A DNA stretch of 64,000 nucleotides from Ceratorhiza oryzae-sativae (lineage: Eukaryota; Basidiomycota; Agaricomycetes; Cantharellales; Ceratobasidiaceae): the NCBI GenBank assembly GCA_030998015.1, contig JARWMV010000244.1, forward strand, positions 930,001 through 994,000, written 5' to 3'. The first letter of the stretch is position 1, and each line of letters opens with the position of its first letter. Below are positions 33,555 to 45,159 of the stretch, piece by piece. The position numbers and the translations under genes are program-made. The notes under the pieces are model-generated. The model saw only the letters and a program-made list of their open reading frames with translations. It had not been told where the DNA came from and did not search any database.

Positions 33555-35553
33555 GATAGTCAATACATCCACCACCCTTGTATAAATCAACACACTCCTG
33601 CTAGAGATTTTGAGCCAGGTCTTTGCTTTACTGTACCTCACCCAGAGCAACATTATTATATTTACAATGAGCAGCAGCCACATCCACTTGACATAATTTC
33701 CCATGTTTGGTCCCAATGGTGGCAACTATCAATTTTGACTAGTTCTTTATGGTCTTGCATTGATATTAACAATGGGTACTTGACTAATGCAGAGAATATC
33801 AAGATGCAAAAAAACCAACATATGTCTAGAGTGTGCAACTAGTTCTCCATTGGATCTCTATATCCATGAAGAGTGGAAAAAGATACTGGTGACAAGCCAA
33901 ACTAGTGGCTCTCTTGTAGCCACCTCTCAAAAGTCTGCTCTTTGATATTACAGGAGAATAGCAATGTGCTATTCAAAGAGCTAATCAGTTTGGTGGTTAG
34001 CTACTCTACTCTGGGGATGCTTACATGCCCCACTGTGACCAACATCCTTATTATGAGCATTCTTAGAAATCCTGAACCCAATTTTGATACTCTTGCATGG
34101 CTGATAGCTGCCTTTCAATGACTTGTTGAACTTTGTTTGACTGCCTTGTTGGTTTGTATTTGTCCAAATTTTCATGGCTTCATAGCTATTATCATTAATA
34201 GCCCAAGCATGCATGTTTTACATCTTGAAAAACCAATGTGGTCACCTAGCCTAATGAGCAAGTATCCTTCCTCTGAATTCTCAGACTAGGGCCAGTCTCT
34301 CTTGTAGAGATTCTCAATTGATTCATCCTTGAAGCATGGTGTGAAAGACTTTGAGGTTGAGCTGGACCTAGTTCAAGAAGTGAATAGTCATGAAACAATT
34401 GCTTTGATCACATGGGTTTTAACATGTTCAAATTTGCAAGCTCTGTCACCCTGAGGTCTCTACATGGCCCACTCTCACTATCTAGCTAGTCTTCTTGAGT
34501 CTGTGCCCTGCCTGAGATTGCTGATGCTTGAACTTGGTCTTAAAGTAGTTCAGCCCTAGTCACTTGGACTAACTGGTACTAATCTTAATTCTAGACTTAA
34601 GCAATATCTTATTGGATAAATGGTGGGCTGCTAATGCATGTACTTCCTTGACTATGGGGACTTAGATTTCCTCAAATAGTTGTACTTAATGTCATGCTCA
34701 ATCAGGTCATATTGTATCCTTATATATCTCTGTATATAAGATACAACAAATCAGACAATATAATTAATATGGTACTTCATTCCTCAATATTAGTTATGTA
34801 AGAAATCACACACCAACAAGAGAATAGGAAGAGAAAAGAAACCAATAACTGGTACAGGTTGAGTAGATAGGAGGTGGTCTGGAAGGGCCTCAGAGGGGAT
34901 CCTTTTATACCCTGAGGAGGCATCCCAGAGCCAAATAGATACATGATTGCCAGTGCAATCATCAAAAGAGGGTACTACTATACTTGGGATACACCCTAGC
35001 CCAGTATAGGATAAATGAGTAAAGACAGGGTGTGGATCAAAGGCATTGATGCATCTGAGACCTGCTATTGGCTTGTAGATCATATTATCATAGTATATAC
35101 ATATAGAGAGAGGCTACATCTCAGTGAGTCATAACGTGAGTCAGAGAAGCTTCTGGATCAATTTGGAAGGCTCTCATGACTCACTGGAGTCATTAGATCT
35201 TGATTGATTGTCACAACCTCTGAAAGCAGTTGTCAGACTTTGCTTTACAAGTGCCTGATGCCCTTAATGGGTCTGGACTATGTCCTGATTGCTGCTGATG
35301 CATGGCTTGTGTCAGCTGGATGCCTTGTGTGTGTCTACTGTCTTGTGGCTTGACACCATATGCACTTATGTGCTTGTGGCTGATGGACACCTGTTGCTGA
35401 GTAAGCCACTGTCCACAGTTGCTTACTCAGGTGCTTAGGGCTGGGGCTTGCAACATGGCCTTGACTCAAGGCCCTTCTAGCTGTTACTTAAGTTAATAAG
35501 TCAGCTAGGGACTGTTCTTCACACTGGATGCTTTAGAGGGGAATTGACAAGGT

Positions 35554-35583
35554 AGAGCAAGCTGGGGTAGACCAGCTTGCTCT
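35554..35583. repeat. Perfect 12-bp stem-loop
   Basis: AGAGCAAGCTGG and its exact reverse complement flank a six-base loop. A related shorter hairpin with the AGCAAGCTG core occurs at 35748-35773, so the two segments look like diverged copies of one sequence. Confidence 0.5.
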
Positions 35584-35980
35584 CCTTGCTTTTATACTAT
35601 TCTAACCAAGGGAGTTGTCAAGACCCCCTGTTACTATCATTTGGTCTTCCTTAAGTAGTGGCTACATTGGTGGTGTTGTCTATTTCTATCTATTGTGTGT
35701 CTCTATTCTACAGTGTGTGGTTGAGGTCCCTATGGTGGACAAGATAAAGCAAGCTGAGGTCCTCCAGCTTGCTCTCCATTTCTTAAATACTCCACAAGAC
35801 ATGAGTCAGACCTTTCCACAGTCTGCAGTGTTTATGGGTCATGTGAGTGGTTTGGTCCTGAGTAAACAGTGTGGATACCTCACATGATTGTCTATAACCC
35901 TTATGTAAGTCACTCTTAGGGTTGTTGCAGCTCCAAATCTTATAGAGCTGTGTGAGGTCCCAGGGTCACATGATTTAAGT

Positions 35981-36249
35981 GCCAAGGTCATGTGATAACT
36001 CACTCCTTGCTCATTACAAAGGAGAGATTTAAGAGGAGCAACTTAGTAAGCACCAAGATAGGCACCAGGGTCATGTGACAACTTGCTCCTCACTCCTCAT
36101 TACAAAGGAGAGATTTAAGGGGAGCGACTTAATAAGCACCAAGATAAGTGCCAGGGTCACATGATAACTTGCTCCTCACTCCTCATTACAAGGGAGAGAT
36201 TTAAGAGGAGCAACTTGGTAAGCACTGAGATAAGCACCAAGGTCATGTG
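35981..36249. repeat. Tandem repeat, about 81-88 bp unit, just over three copies
   Basis: Units start at 35981, 36062, 36150 and (partial) 36234. Each begins GCCAAGGTCATGTGA or a close variant, then has CTCATTACAAAGGAGAGA, AGGAGCAACTT and AAGCACCAAGATA. No ORF is associated. Confidence 0.8.
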
Positions 36250-36738
36250 ATCTTGTTTACCCCCTGTTTGCCTTGGGAGGTAATGTTACTCATAGTAGAT
36301 TGACTCCTTAGTTCTGTTATGACTGCTGAGTAGGTCATGACAGGAGTGACTAAGCATACATGCAGGATGAGTAAGAATGAATGGCAGTGATCAGTCAGTC
36401 AGTTACTAATAGTAGTACATCCATCAGTCAGCAAGGTAGTAAGATGAATAAGGTGAATGGCAGTGATCAGCAAGCAGGTGGAGGTGCTTACTCATGGAGG
36501 GGAAGTGGTCAAGCCACAAGACAAAGGTGAAAAGCAAAGGGCAAAAAAGATGGTTAGCCACAAGACCTTTGATTGTGGCTCATGACATTGATGGTCTAGT
36601 AAGATCCTAATGATCTTTGGACTATTCTAGTGTGAGGATCTGGAGGATTGCAACAATCTTCAGGCAGGAGATACTGCCAAAGATTAGCTATCAATAGAGC
36701 AAAAGAGCACATTGATAGCATAAGTGGTTGCTGAGATA

Positions 36739-37115
36739 TGTCGACGACGACAAGTCAGGCGACGAGGAAAATAGTAAGAAAAGCAAAAGAACTTGTATTC
36801 GACGAGAGGTCAAGTTCTTGAGGAGTCCTCTGCGAACTTGACCTGGTTTATATACACAGTACGAGCCACATCATAACAAACAAGTCCGTACAGTGAGTCA
36901 CGACAGATAAGAGATAGAAGCAGTAGAAGCGACTGCGGAACTGCGGAATTTCACATCAGAGTTGAAATACATCTCGGTTACCGGTCCGGAGCATTCCCTG
37001 AGTCACGTGATACAGATATACCATAAAAGGCAAGTATGTTTTGAAGATGATCTCATAAAATGTAGTAAATCGAGAAAATATTGTAGAGTGGATGTATGCG
37101 TGTCAGTTCGTGACA
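36739..37115 (-). repeat. Solo LTR of the gypsy family, TSD AGATA
   Basis: 377 nt, from TGTCGACGACGACAAG to GTTCGTGACA, in reverse orientation relative to the full element at 41724-49047. A perfect 5-bp duplication AGATA flanks it (36734-36738 and 37116-37120). Many CpG sites lost in the other copies are kept here. Confidence 0.92.
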
Positions 37116-37615
37116 AGATATAAGCAGTGCAATGTTGCAATCAATATTTCCTGATAAGAAATATTGTGACCTCTACAGTCATCCACCATGTGCCAAGACA
37201 CCACCACATGACAAGACACTGCCACCCCAGGGTCTCTTTCCATGTTTGTACACAATCAACCTTCTTTTGTGCATCATCTGTGATCTCCATATTTTTGTTT
37301 TCCATGGTTGGTTGAGCTAAATCTCTGAGAAAGTGCCAAATTCAATTTTCTGATGAGCAGGAGATGCTCATTCAGGAGGTTCTTGCACAGTACAGAGCAT
37401 GTCCTATGCACAATATTAACAGCTGAACACAACCAAAGGGGCTATGAGTACTTTGCACCAAATTATCCAACAAGCATGCAGCTGCAACTGGGCAGCATGT
37501 TTATCTCAGCCACTCAACTGTAGCACATCATGCAAATGGGTGGCAGTCATTATAACAAGCATGCAAGGCCCAAGCTCATCTTACCAAGGCTAAGACTGAA
37601 ATAGCCTGTGCATTT

Positions 37616-39980
37616 GTGATTGACACAGCCAGAAAAGGCTATCCATTCTCACATATGCAGCTCCAGCAACATATTGACCAGCTTATTTGCCTACATATCC
37701 CTAGCTTCTCTGGAGTTGGCCTCAATTACACAGCACAATTTGTTGACCTTCACCATGACAAACTCACTATGCTCTCATCACAATCCCTAGATGGAGTTTG
37801 TGCCAGTGCAGTAAACCCAACAACAATTGATTCATGGTTTGATGTCCTCAGAGAATCTATTGAGGACTATGCTATCAAGGATGATCAGATGTACAGGGCA
37901 GATGAGACTGGGCTTCAGGCAGTGTCAGGGAATAGCAAGCAAGTCATTGGACCACAGGGCACAAAAATCATCTATCAAATCTAAACAGGGAGCCACAAAA
38001 CAATCATGATCATTGTAACAATCTCTGCAGATGGTACCAGTATCCCTCCAACAGTGATATTCAAGGGAAAACATTACCTTCTTAGGTGGGATCAGGATAA
38101 CCCACTAAACACCTTGTATGTGTCATAAACCTATGATTTGCATTAGTACTGACACCTTTAGCTAGAATTGCCCACTCAGCTAAAGATTGGGTCAATGGGG
38201 AAATAACTCTTGGCTGGCTGCAGGACTTTGATCAAAAAACACAGGAAAAGGCAGTGGGATAATACCAACTTTTACTTGTTGATGGACACACCTTGCATGT
38301 TGGTCTGGAGCTCCTTGAATATGCCTGAGACAATAAGATTGTCATGCTATGCTATCCATCACACACAATACACATCCTCCAGGGTCTTGACAAGGTGTGC
38401 TTTGGCCCCTTCAAAAAATACTGGTTGGAAGAGCAGGATAAGTTCAAGCAGGAAACTAGGACAACTGGTTGGGAAATCAAATTTTCTAAAGGTGCTGTCA
38501 AAAGCATACAAATGTACATTTACCAAACAGACCATCTGATCAGCCTTCCACACAACTGGTGTAGTGCTGTTCAATCCCTTGGCTGTTCAAAAGGACAATA
38601 TGGTGCCAGTGACCAACCAATCATACAAGGCTGCACTCCCACTCCCACAACCTGCCCCTGTCCAGGCCATTGTTGAGTTCTTGCAGGACAATGAGTCAGA
38701 TTCTGATAGCACAGAGTCTGCTTCTGGTCTATGTCAACAATTATCAGAGACTTCAACTTGATTCCTTGTTTCAGACTCACTCATTACAGCCAAAACAGCC
38801 AAACTCCCAGACCTGTTGTTCACACCCCTAGACCCCATCAGTTGCAATATTCTTGATCTTGTTGATGCACCTGTAGCCTCATCACTCAAGAAAAGCCTAC
38901 AGAGCACCTTGAAGGCTCTCATTGAACAAGACCAAGCTCAAGATGACACAGAACAGGCAGTGACTGCTCAAATGTCACTCCAAATTCTCTACTGCAATTG
39001 ACTTTGAGGGCAGCTGTTTGGGAAAGAAGACAATTGTCAGAGCTACGACCAGAAGGGATGACCCAAACATCTAAGGGGACAATGGGAGACCTATAGGTGA
39101 CAGTGCTGGAGGTCTAAGTCACAATGTCAAGGGGAAGACATGCAACAAGGAGTAAGGGTGTGATAAGATGCAGATATAGAAGTATGTGCACTTGTCCTTA
39201 AGAGGACTGGGCAGGAACTATGGACTATAAGTCACACAGGTAGTAGGATGAACAACAGGAGGTTGAGTGCTGAGGCTTAAGGCTCTCAGACTCTCCCTTA
39301 TATATTCATACAATGAGCTATATCAAATACACATATGGTGTGAGACAACTATTGTACAATGTAAGAATGGTGCCATGTAACAGAATATTCCAGAAGGTAC
39401 AAACAGAACGTAAACAACAACAAGGTCACATGATCATGTAAGTAATTTTATGCATATATCTGATTAAACAGGACTTGTCCTAAAATATGAGAAAGAGAGA
39501 TGTATATAAAATATAGGAAAATTATAATAAAATCCATGTCATGGTCTAGGCCATGACAACAATCAGAAAAAAGAGCATGGGAGACTCTTGGGCAACAGGA
39601 TGCCAGCTGTGATCACTGGGGATGGGTATCACAAGTTTGCTGTTGAATGGAGAGAGCAGAGATGAAAGGCAGAGGAGTATTGCAAGGCTGTAGCAGAGGC
39701 CAAGCACCAGCATAGGGAGGATATGAGGACATGGAAGGAGAAAGATCAGGAGTGCATTAAGCAAAAGCAAGAACAAGCACAGGTGTGGAAGGAGGAAAAG
39801 GATGTGTGGAAGACAGAGAAGGAGCTGGCTAAAATGGAGAAACATGAGCCAAGATGGTCAAAACCAATCAAACCAGACATAGAGAAGGGATTCCTGAAGC
39901 CTGTGCTCAACTTACCATGTAATCCAACTAATATTGACAATGGCAAGAGCAGCAGCAACAACAGCAACAATGAAGGGTAG
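37616..39980 (+). pseudogene. Pogo-type DDE transposase with CENP-B-like region, broken
   Basis: Fragments lie in several frames with stops. At 37616 on, KGYPFSHMQLQQHI looks like the CENP-B-type helix-turn-helix. At about 37890, YRADETGLQ carries the first catalytic Asp, followed by MIIVTISADGTSIPPTVIF. At 38280, LLLVDGHTLHVGLELLEYA carries the second Asp. At 38400, QGLDKVCFGPFKKYWLEEQDKF follows. The 39723-39980 part (WKEEKDVWKTEKELAKMEKH) is the charged coiled-coil tail common in fungal members. The YA-stop codon (TGA) after LLEYA is at the place of a usual Arg, fitting CGA to TGA decay. No functional protein can be made. Confidence 0.75.
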
Positions 39981-40050
39981 ATAGAATAGAATTTATGTTA
40001 TGTTACATCAAATGTCTTGTCATGTGGTGGTGTCTCAGCATGTGGTGGAT

Positions 40051-41491
40051 TAGAGAAGCTGTGCCAGAATTTTGCAGGACTCCAGCACCTGCAGCAGGAC
40101 TCCTGCGCTTTTTGGCCATTCTGGCACTGGCACTGGCACTGGCTCGCCAGTTGCTGGAGTCCGTGCCAGAATTCTGGCAGGTGCAGGAGCATGCCAGAAT
40201 CCTGGGACTCCTGCAACTGGCTATGGTCAGAACTCACCACATCAAGTTGTGTAATAGCTCATTAGATGCGCAGAAGAGAGAGCATTCCAATGATATAGAG
40301 CACGTTTCATACGAAATTCATTCTGGCAAATTTTACGCAGTTCTTTTGTTCGGGTCTTTGTGGCCAACATTTCCAGGGCCATAAACCTCACCACAATCTC
40401 TCGCAAAGTAGCTCATTAAATGCGCAAAAATCAGGAGATCACAGATATGTCATTTGCTCCGCGCAAAAAATTCGATAACGCATAGTTCGCTCCAAATTGA
40501 TGCTCAGGAAATATTCTGGGAAATGCGCACATGCTATTTCACCACAAAGAAAGCTGTTTGAAGCTTATCCGACCAGCTAGCCTTTCTCCTGAGCTTGAAA
40601 AACCCCTACTGACATTATATCTAGTAAATACATTGACTGGATAACTATGAACCGGGGTGTGTGCAGGCAACCTCACTGTCAACCCAGCAGAATCACTGCA
40701 CATGGTCGGAAATTTATGTTATAAGCTTGTTCCAGATGTTTCAGGTACCTGAGATAGGGCAATAAGCATCCCTGAATCTGTCTGTGATACTAAGAAAGCC
40801 AGAATAGCACTGTGTGGGTGTCCATGGCGCATTTCAGGGGGTTTTCAGCATCAGGGGCGCTGTTCCCCCAGTTTCACCAGCTAAAACACCTTCAATCAGG
40901 CTGGTTTTTGGTATATAGAGTCCTTATGATAATGCGCATCGACTCCGCGCAAGGGAGCGAGGTTTGCACGGCTGGTTTCACTAGCGCTTGTGGCGCTGTT
41001 CAGGGGTTTCCCCCTTTATATCGCTGATAACTTTCGATAAAAGCGTTCGTTTATTATGAAAATATGTGCATTCGATTCCTCTCAGTGAGACGAGTCGATT
41101 GGTATGTATATCGCCCCAATTAGAGCTCAGGATAGCGAGCTTGAACATCTGCGCATCCCCCTGAATATTTTTCTTAGACGATTCTGCGCCGATACTGCTC
41201 ATTTCTTAACCGTTTGTAATCAAGTAAAGTACAATTTGATCCGCTGAATTTTGCGCATTTTATGAGTGCTTAATATATGCAATCCGTGGTGGTCGTGTAC
41301 AGGTGACAATGTGCCAGTATTCAGGTATGCAGGTATGCAGGTATGCCAGTACTGCAGGACTCCGCCTAGGACTCTGGCACCCTTGAGGCTATTCTGGCAC
41401 CTGCACTGGCAACTGGCACGCCAGAATTCGCTGGAATTTTAGCCAGAATTCTGGCAAGTTCTGGCTGCAGGAGCCTGGCACAGCACCTCTA
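40051..41491. mobile_element. Non-autonomous hAT-like element, 8-bp TSD
   Basis: 1,441 bp bounded by TAGAGAAGCTGTGCCAG on the left and the reverse complement of TAGAGGTGCTGTGCCAG on the right, with 15 of 17 matching. The 8-bp sequence TGGTGGAT is duplicated on both sides (40043-40050 and 41492-41499), as expected for hAT transposition. Both ends are packed with TGCCAGAAT/GGCACT subterminal motifs. No transposase frame is present, so movement would need a related autonomous copy. It sits within the right terminal repeat of the pogo-like element. Confidence 0.75.
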
Positions 41492-41723
41492 TGGTGGATG
41501 ACTGTATATCTCTCTGAGATCTGATTGTAGAATCTTAATAAAATATGCATTGGAGAGCAGGGAATTTGTACTATTTAAAGAGACACAAAGTAGTACAATT
41601 TGGAGTGCATACAAATTCAAGTATTTCACAATCTAATTACAGAGGCATTGATTGAGGTTGGCAGAGCAGACTAAAGTTTTAGTGATCCATAACACAGGTG
41701 CACTTGTCTGGTGCAGGGCTGCC

Positions 41724-42478
41724 TGTCATGAGCTGACACGCATATATCCACTCTATAATATTTTCTTGATTTATTACATTTTATGAGACCCTTTCAAAAC
41801 ATACTTGCCTTTTGTCACAAACTGACATGCATATATCCACTCTATAATATTTTCTCGATCTACTACATTTTATGAGACCAGCTTCAAACATACTTGCCTT
41901 TTATGGTATATCTGTGTCATGTGATTCAGGGGATGTTCCGGACCAACAACCGAGATGTATTTCAACTCTGATGTGAAATTCCGCAATTCCGCAGTTGCTT
42001 CTACTGCTTCTATCTCTTATCAGTTGTGACTCACTGTACAGACTTGTTTGTTATGATGTGGCTCATACTATGTATATAAACCAGGTCAAGTTCGCAGAGG
42101 GCTCCTCAAGAACTTGACCTCTTGTCGAATACAAGTTCTTTCCTTTTCTTACTATTTTTCTTGTCGCCTGACTTGTTGTCGTTGACACCTTTTTTGGTAT
42201 ATCTGTGTCATGTGATTCAGGGGATGTTCCAGACTGATAACCAAGATGTATTTCAACTCTGATGTGAAATTCTGCAGTTCTGCAGTTGCTTCTATTGCTT
42301 CTATCTCTTATTGGTCGTGACTCACTGTACAGACTTGTTTGTTATGATGTGGCTCATATCGTGTATATAAACTGGGTCAAGTTTGCAGAGGACTCCTCAA
42401 GAACTTGACCTCTTGTTGAATACAAGTTCTTTTCTTTTCTTACTATTTTCCTTGTCACCTGACTTGTTGTCGTCAACA
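41724..42478 (+). repeat. 5' LTR of the gypsy element, interrupted
   Basis: The LTR is in two parts, 41724-41812 and 42193-42478, which together give 375 nt, the same length as the 3' LTR. The interruption is a complete second LTR. Confidence 0.92.
41813..42187 (+). repeat. Nested solo LTR inside the 5' LTR, TSD CCTTT
   Basis: 375 nt, from TGTCACAAACTGACATGC to GTCGTTGACA, with a perfect duplication CCTTT at 41808-41812 and 42188-42192. It has the same orientation and family as its host LTR. Confidence 0.92.
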
Positions 42479-42829
42479 TCAGGTCAAGTTCTTGTCAACC
42501 ATAAGTCTCAGTGTCGTCTGGGATATGTCTGGAATGCCATTGGCATCATCTTGAGATAACTCCCTGTTGCCTTCCCCAATCCCACTCCACCTATCCACAG
42601 CCACAAGACATCATTGCCCTATACGTGCCTCTGTGAAACCCTGCATAGTTGGGTCCCTCACACATCGTAACAAGCTTCAGTTCTCTAATCTCTTTCATCG
42701 ACAAGAGGTGGGGTTGCTCATTGCCCTTAAGTAGTTGAGCAACAGAGGTCACCTTCATATTCCAATAGACTCAGGAAAGGGTCTATCTTTCTTGTTCTAT
42801 CTTGTTCCTGCTCGAGTATGTCTCTGACG

Positions 42830-43557
42830 GAACACACAGCCCTCAGTGGCACAAACCTTTACAGAAGATCAGCACTGCCATCTGTGTGGGTGGTTCGGAC
42901 ACCTATCCATCCACTGCTTCACCCTCAACTTGGTTGAGGACATCCTTGAACAGGCCAGGCACATTGACTTTAACTGAGTAGTAGTCATCAAAGTCCACCC
43001 CCAGAAAGTCAGATGAGCCCAACAAGCCTTCGTTACAGAGCCAGGTGCCCCCAAGTGCAAAATTTGCCATCGAGCAAACGGAGCCACCTTCCCTGCACAC
43101 TGCCCCTACTGTCCTAAGAAGGACAAATTCTTATACTACTACACCATCCCCCATAACCAGCTATAAGCTGGAGAACCTTGGCCAACAACTCCTTTGTCAC
43201 CTGTTAAACACTGTTGAAAACTTCCAAGACAGATATCGTTATTACCAAAATAAGTATGAAGAAACTTGTGAGAAACTTCACGAAGCTGAGGCCTGTTGCG
43301 CATACCTAACCAAGCAGTTGCGCAAACATCAGGAGGACTATCTATCCCTCCTCCAAGACCATCTCAGACTAGAAGCAATAGTCCAAGAAACAATTGCACC
43401 CCACCAGTACACCTTCCCTGTCTTCTCAATGCTGTCAGACCTCCCTCATCCTACCTTTTTAAGTGGCATGGGCTCGCCAATTCAGGAAAAAGCACCCCTT
43501 CAGGCAGCCCAAGTCAATTCTCCCCAAGGAAGCCCTCCTTTGGGACCAAACTAAACT
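42830..43557 (+). pseudogene. Leader ORF of the gypsy element: zinc motifs + coiled coil
   Basis: In frame from 42867, the reading CHLCGWFGHLSIHC has CCHC spacing. It is followed (about 43050) by CKICHRANGATFPAHCPYC, a second Cys/His cluster. Two TGA codons interrupt this frame. A shift near 43160 leads into YKLENLGQQLLCHLL and a long Gln/Leu/Glu-rich coiled coil ending at 43554. This reading lies upstream of the recognisable gag and is separate from gag's own zinc knuckle. The function is unknown. It may be an extra nucleic-acid-binding protein of this lineage or a captured host fragment. Confidence 0.45.
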
Positions 43558-43767
43558 GAAAAGGGTGGAACACCCATATCGTTGTCAGGACACCAAAAGT
43601 TGGGATTTGGACAACATGTGGTTGAGGTTTGGGGGAATTGGAAACTTTGAAATTTATAGACTTGTGCAAGGAACAGAAATATTCTACTATCAAAATAACT
43701 CTCAATTTCCTGTACTTCCTTATCGTCTCTGTTGCCTCTAGAATCCATCTGAGTCCTTTTTTTTGAA

Positions 43768-45159
43768 ATGGCATCGCCAACTCCTGCCCCCACCTGGGCA
43801 AATATGTCTGATGGAGACAAAGTGGTCTACATGCTTCAGTCAATGGATGAACTGCAAGAACAAACCAACAACCTCCAAAATGATATTGGGGACATTGAAC
43901 ATAACAACAAGACCTACACAGACTCGCTTGAGGCAAAGCTCACAACAAACCAAGCAAAGATAGATGCTGACATGGCTGGGCTGGCCACCAATGTTAACAA
44001 CCTAGTCGGCATGCTAGCAATCCTTCAAACCACCATTACGTGCATCGAAGCACAAATACACACCTCCTCAGGCAGCACCATTGTTGCCCAAGTACAACCT
44101 TCCTCAAGCACAACTCAGCTGCAACCAGCAGCTACTACCCCCTCCAGTGGGTCGATGGCAAAAGTTAAAATGGCTGCTCCACAAAAATTCAATGGTACAA
44201 AATGTGAAGATGCTATTTCATTCAGAATTGCATGCGCCCAATACATCAATACAAATATGAGTGGGCACTCGGCTGACCAAGTGGTCGCCTTTATCACATC
44301 CTATCTTGAGGGATCTGCCACCAAATGGGTCAACTCATATGAAGAATTTGAAATCTTAAACCCTGGAACTGCAATCCCATGGCTTCATGATGCCAACTTG
44401 TTCTGGCAAGAATTTACTACCTGTTATGGGGACTTGAACTGCACCAAAAATAACTGCGACAAGTGGCGGAAACTGAAACAATCCAAGACAGTTCAAGATT
44501 ATCTCACCCTATTCAATCTATATTCAACAGGGCTCAACTACAATGATGTGGCCATGCATGACCAGTTCTACAATGGTCTATCATCAGATGTAACAGACAG
44601 CATGGTGGCCCAAAACTATGACCCCTGCACCAAAACCTTTGCCCAGCTCACTCAGTGAGCCTTGGAAATTGACTGCCACCTCATCTTGTTTGGTAGCAAA
44701 AGAATTTCTCATGGGGGTAACAAGTCCAACAGCAATATTGCCTCATCCAGTGGGTCAACAACTACCTCCCAAAACTCTCCCCAAAAAGAGAAATTCAAGA
44801 ATGGGGAGTGGATATACAAGATCAAGGACGGCAGGGCAGTCAAGGGCCAAATTGTGGCCATTGGGCCCAATGCCAAAGGATTTACTGTCCCTACCGTTCA
44901 CTATGATGGTAGCAGCTCTAATCTACAAGAATCCTTCAAGGACATAAAGAAGGATAACCACCCGCTGGCGGCCCCTAAGGCAAAGGATCCAGACACAATG
45001 GATCTGGATAGCGCAGGAAAAGGAAAAGGGGCAAACACCTGTTACAACTGTGGGGGTTGTGGCCACATTGCTGCCAAATGCCCCTCAGCCAAGATGTCAG
45101 GTTACGAAGCAGTTGTGGAGGATGTGGAAACAACCAATGATGAGTCAGTAAAAGAATGA
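43768..45159 (+). pseudogene. gag: gag polyprotein with CCHC zinc knuckle
   Basis: ATG 43768 opens a coiled-coil N-terminal region, then the capsid-like core (FNGTKCEDAISFRIACAQYI, SYLEGSATKWVNSYEEF, WQEFTTCYGDLN). After TGA 44656-44658 it continues in the same frame to CYNCGGCGHIAAKC, the nucleocapsid knuckle. The stop follows CAG at a place where CGA to TGA conversion explains it. Gag forms the virus-like particle that packages the retrotransposon RNA. The product is truncated here. Confidence 0.85.

Larger units (their letters stand above)
37176..41504. mobile_element. Decayed pogo-like DNA transposon, split by a later insertion
   Basis: The left end begins CAGTCATCCACCATGTGCC directly after TA (37174-37175). 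The right end finishes TGGTGGATGACTG before TA (41505-41506). When the insertion at 40051-41491 and one 8-bp duplicate are ignored, the terminal inverted repeats match at 39 of 43 positions. The original length was about 2,880 bp. TA target duplication, CAGT-like ends and the internal DDE transposase remnant all fit the pogo/Fot1 group of Tc1-mariner elements. Confidence 0.8.

Noticed and set aside
33207..33725. 172-codon minus-strand frame with hydrophobic stretches
   Set aside because: It runs through one arm of the foldback and AT-rich sequence. It shows no domain, and the composition alone explains the hydrophobic residues.
39546..39970. Leu-rich minus-strand frames
   Set aside because: They are complements of the Glu/Lys-rich coiled-coil tail of the pogo transposase.
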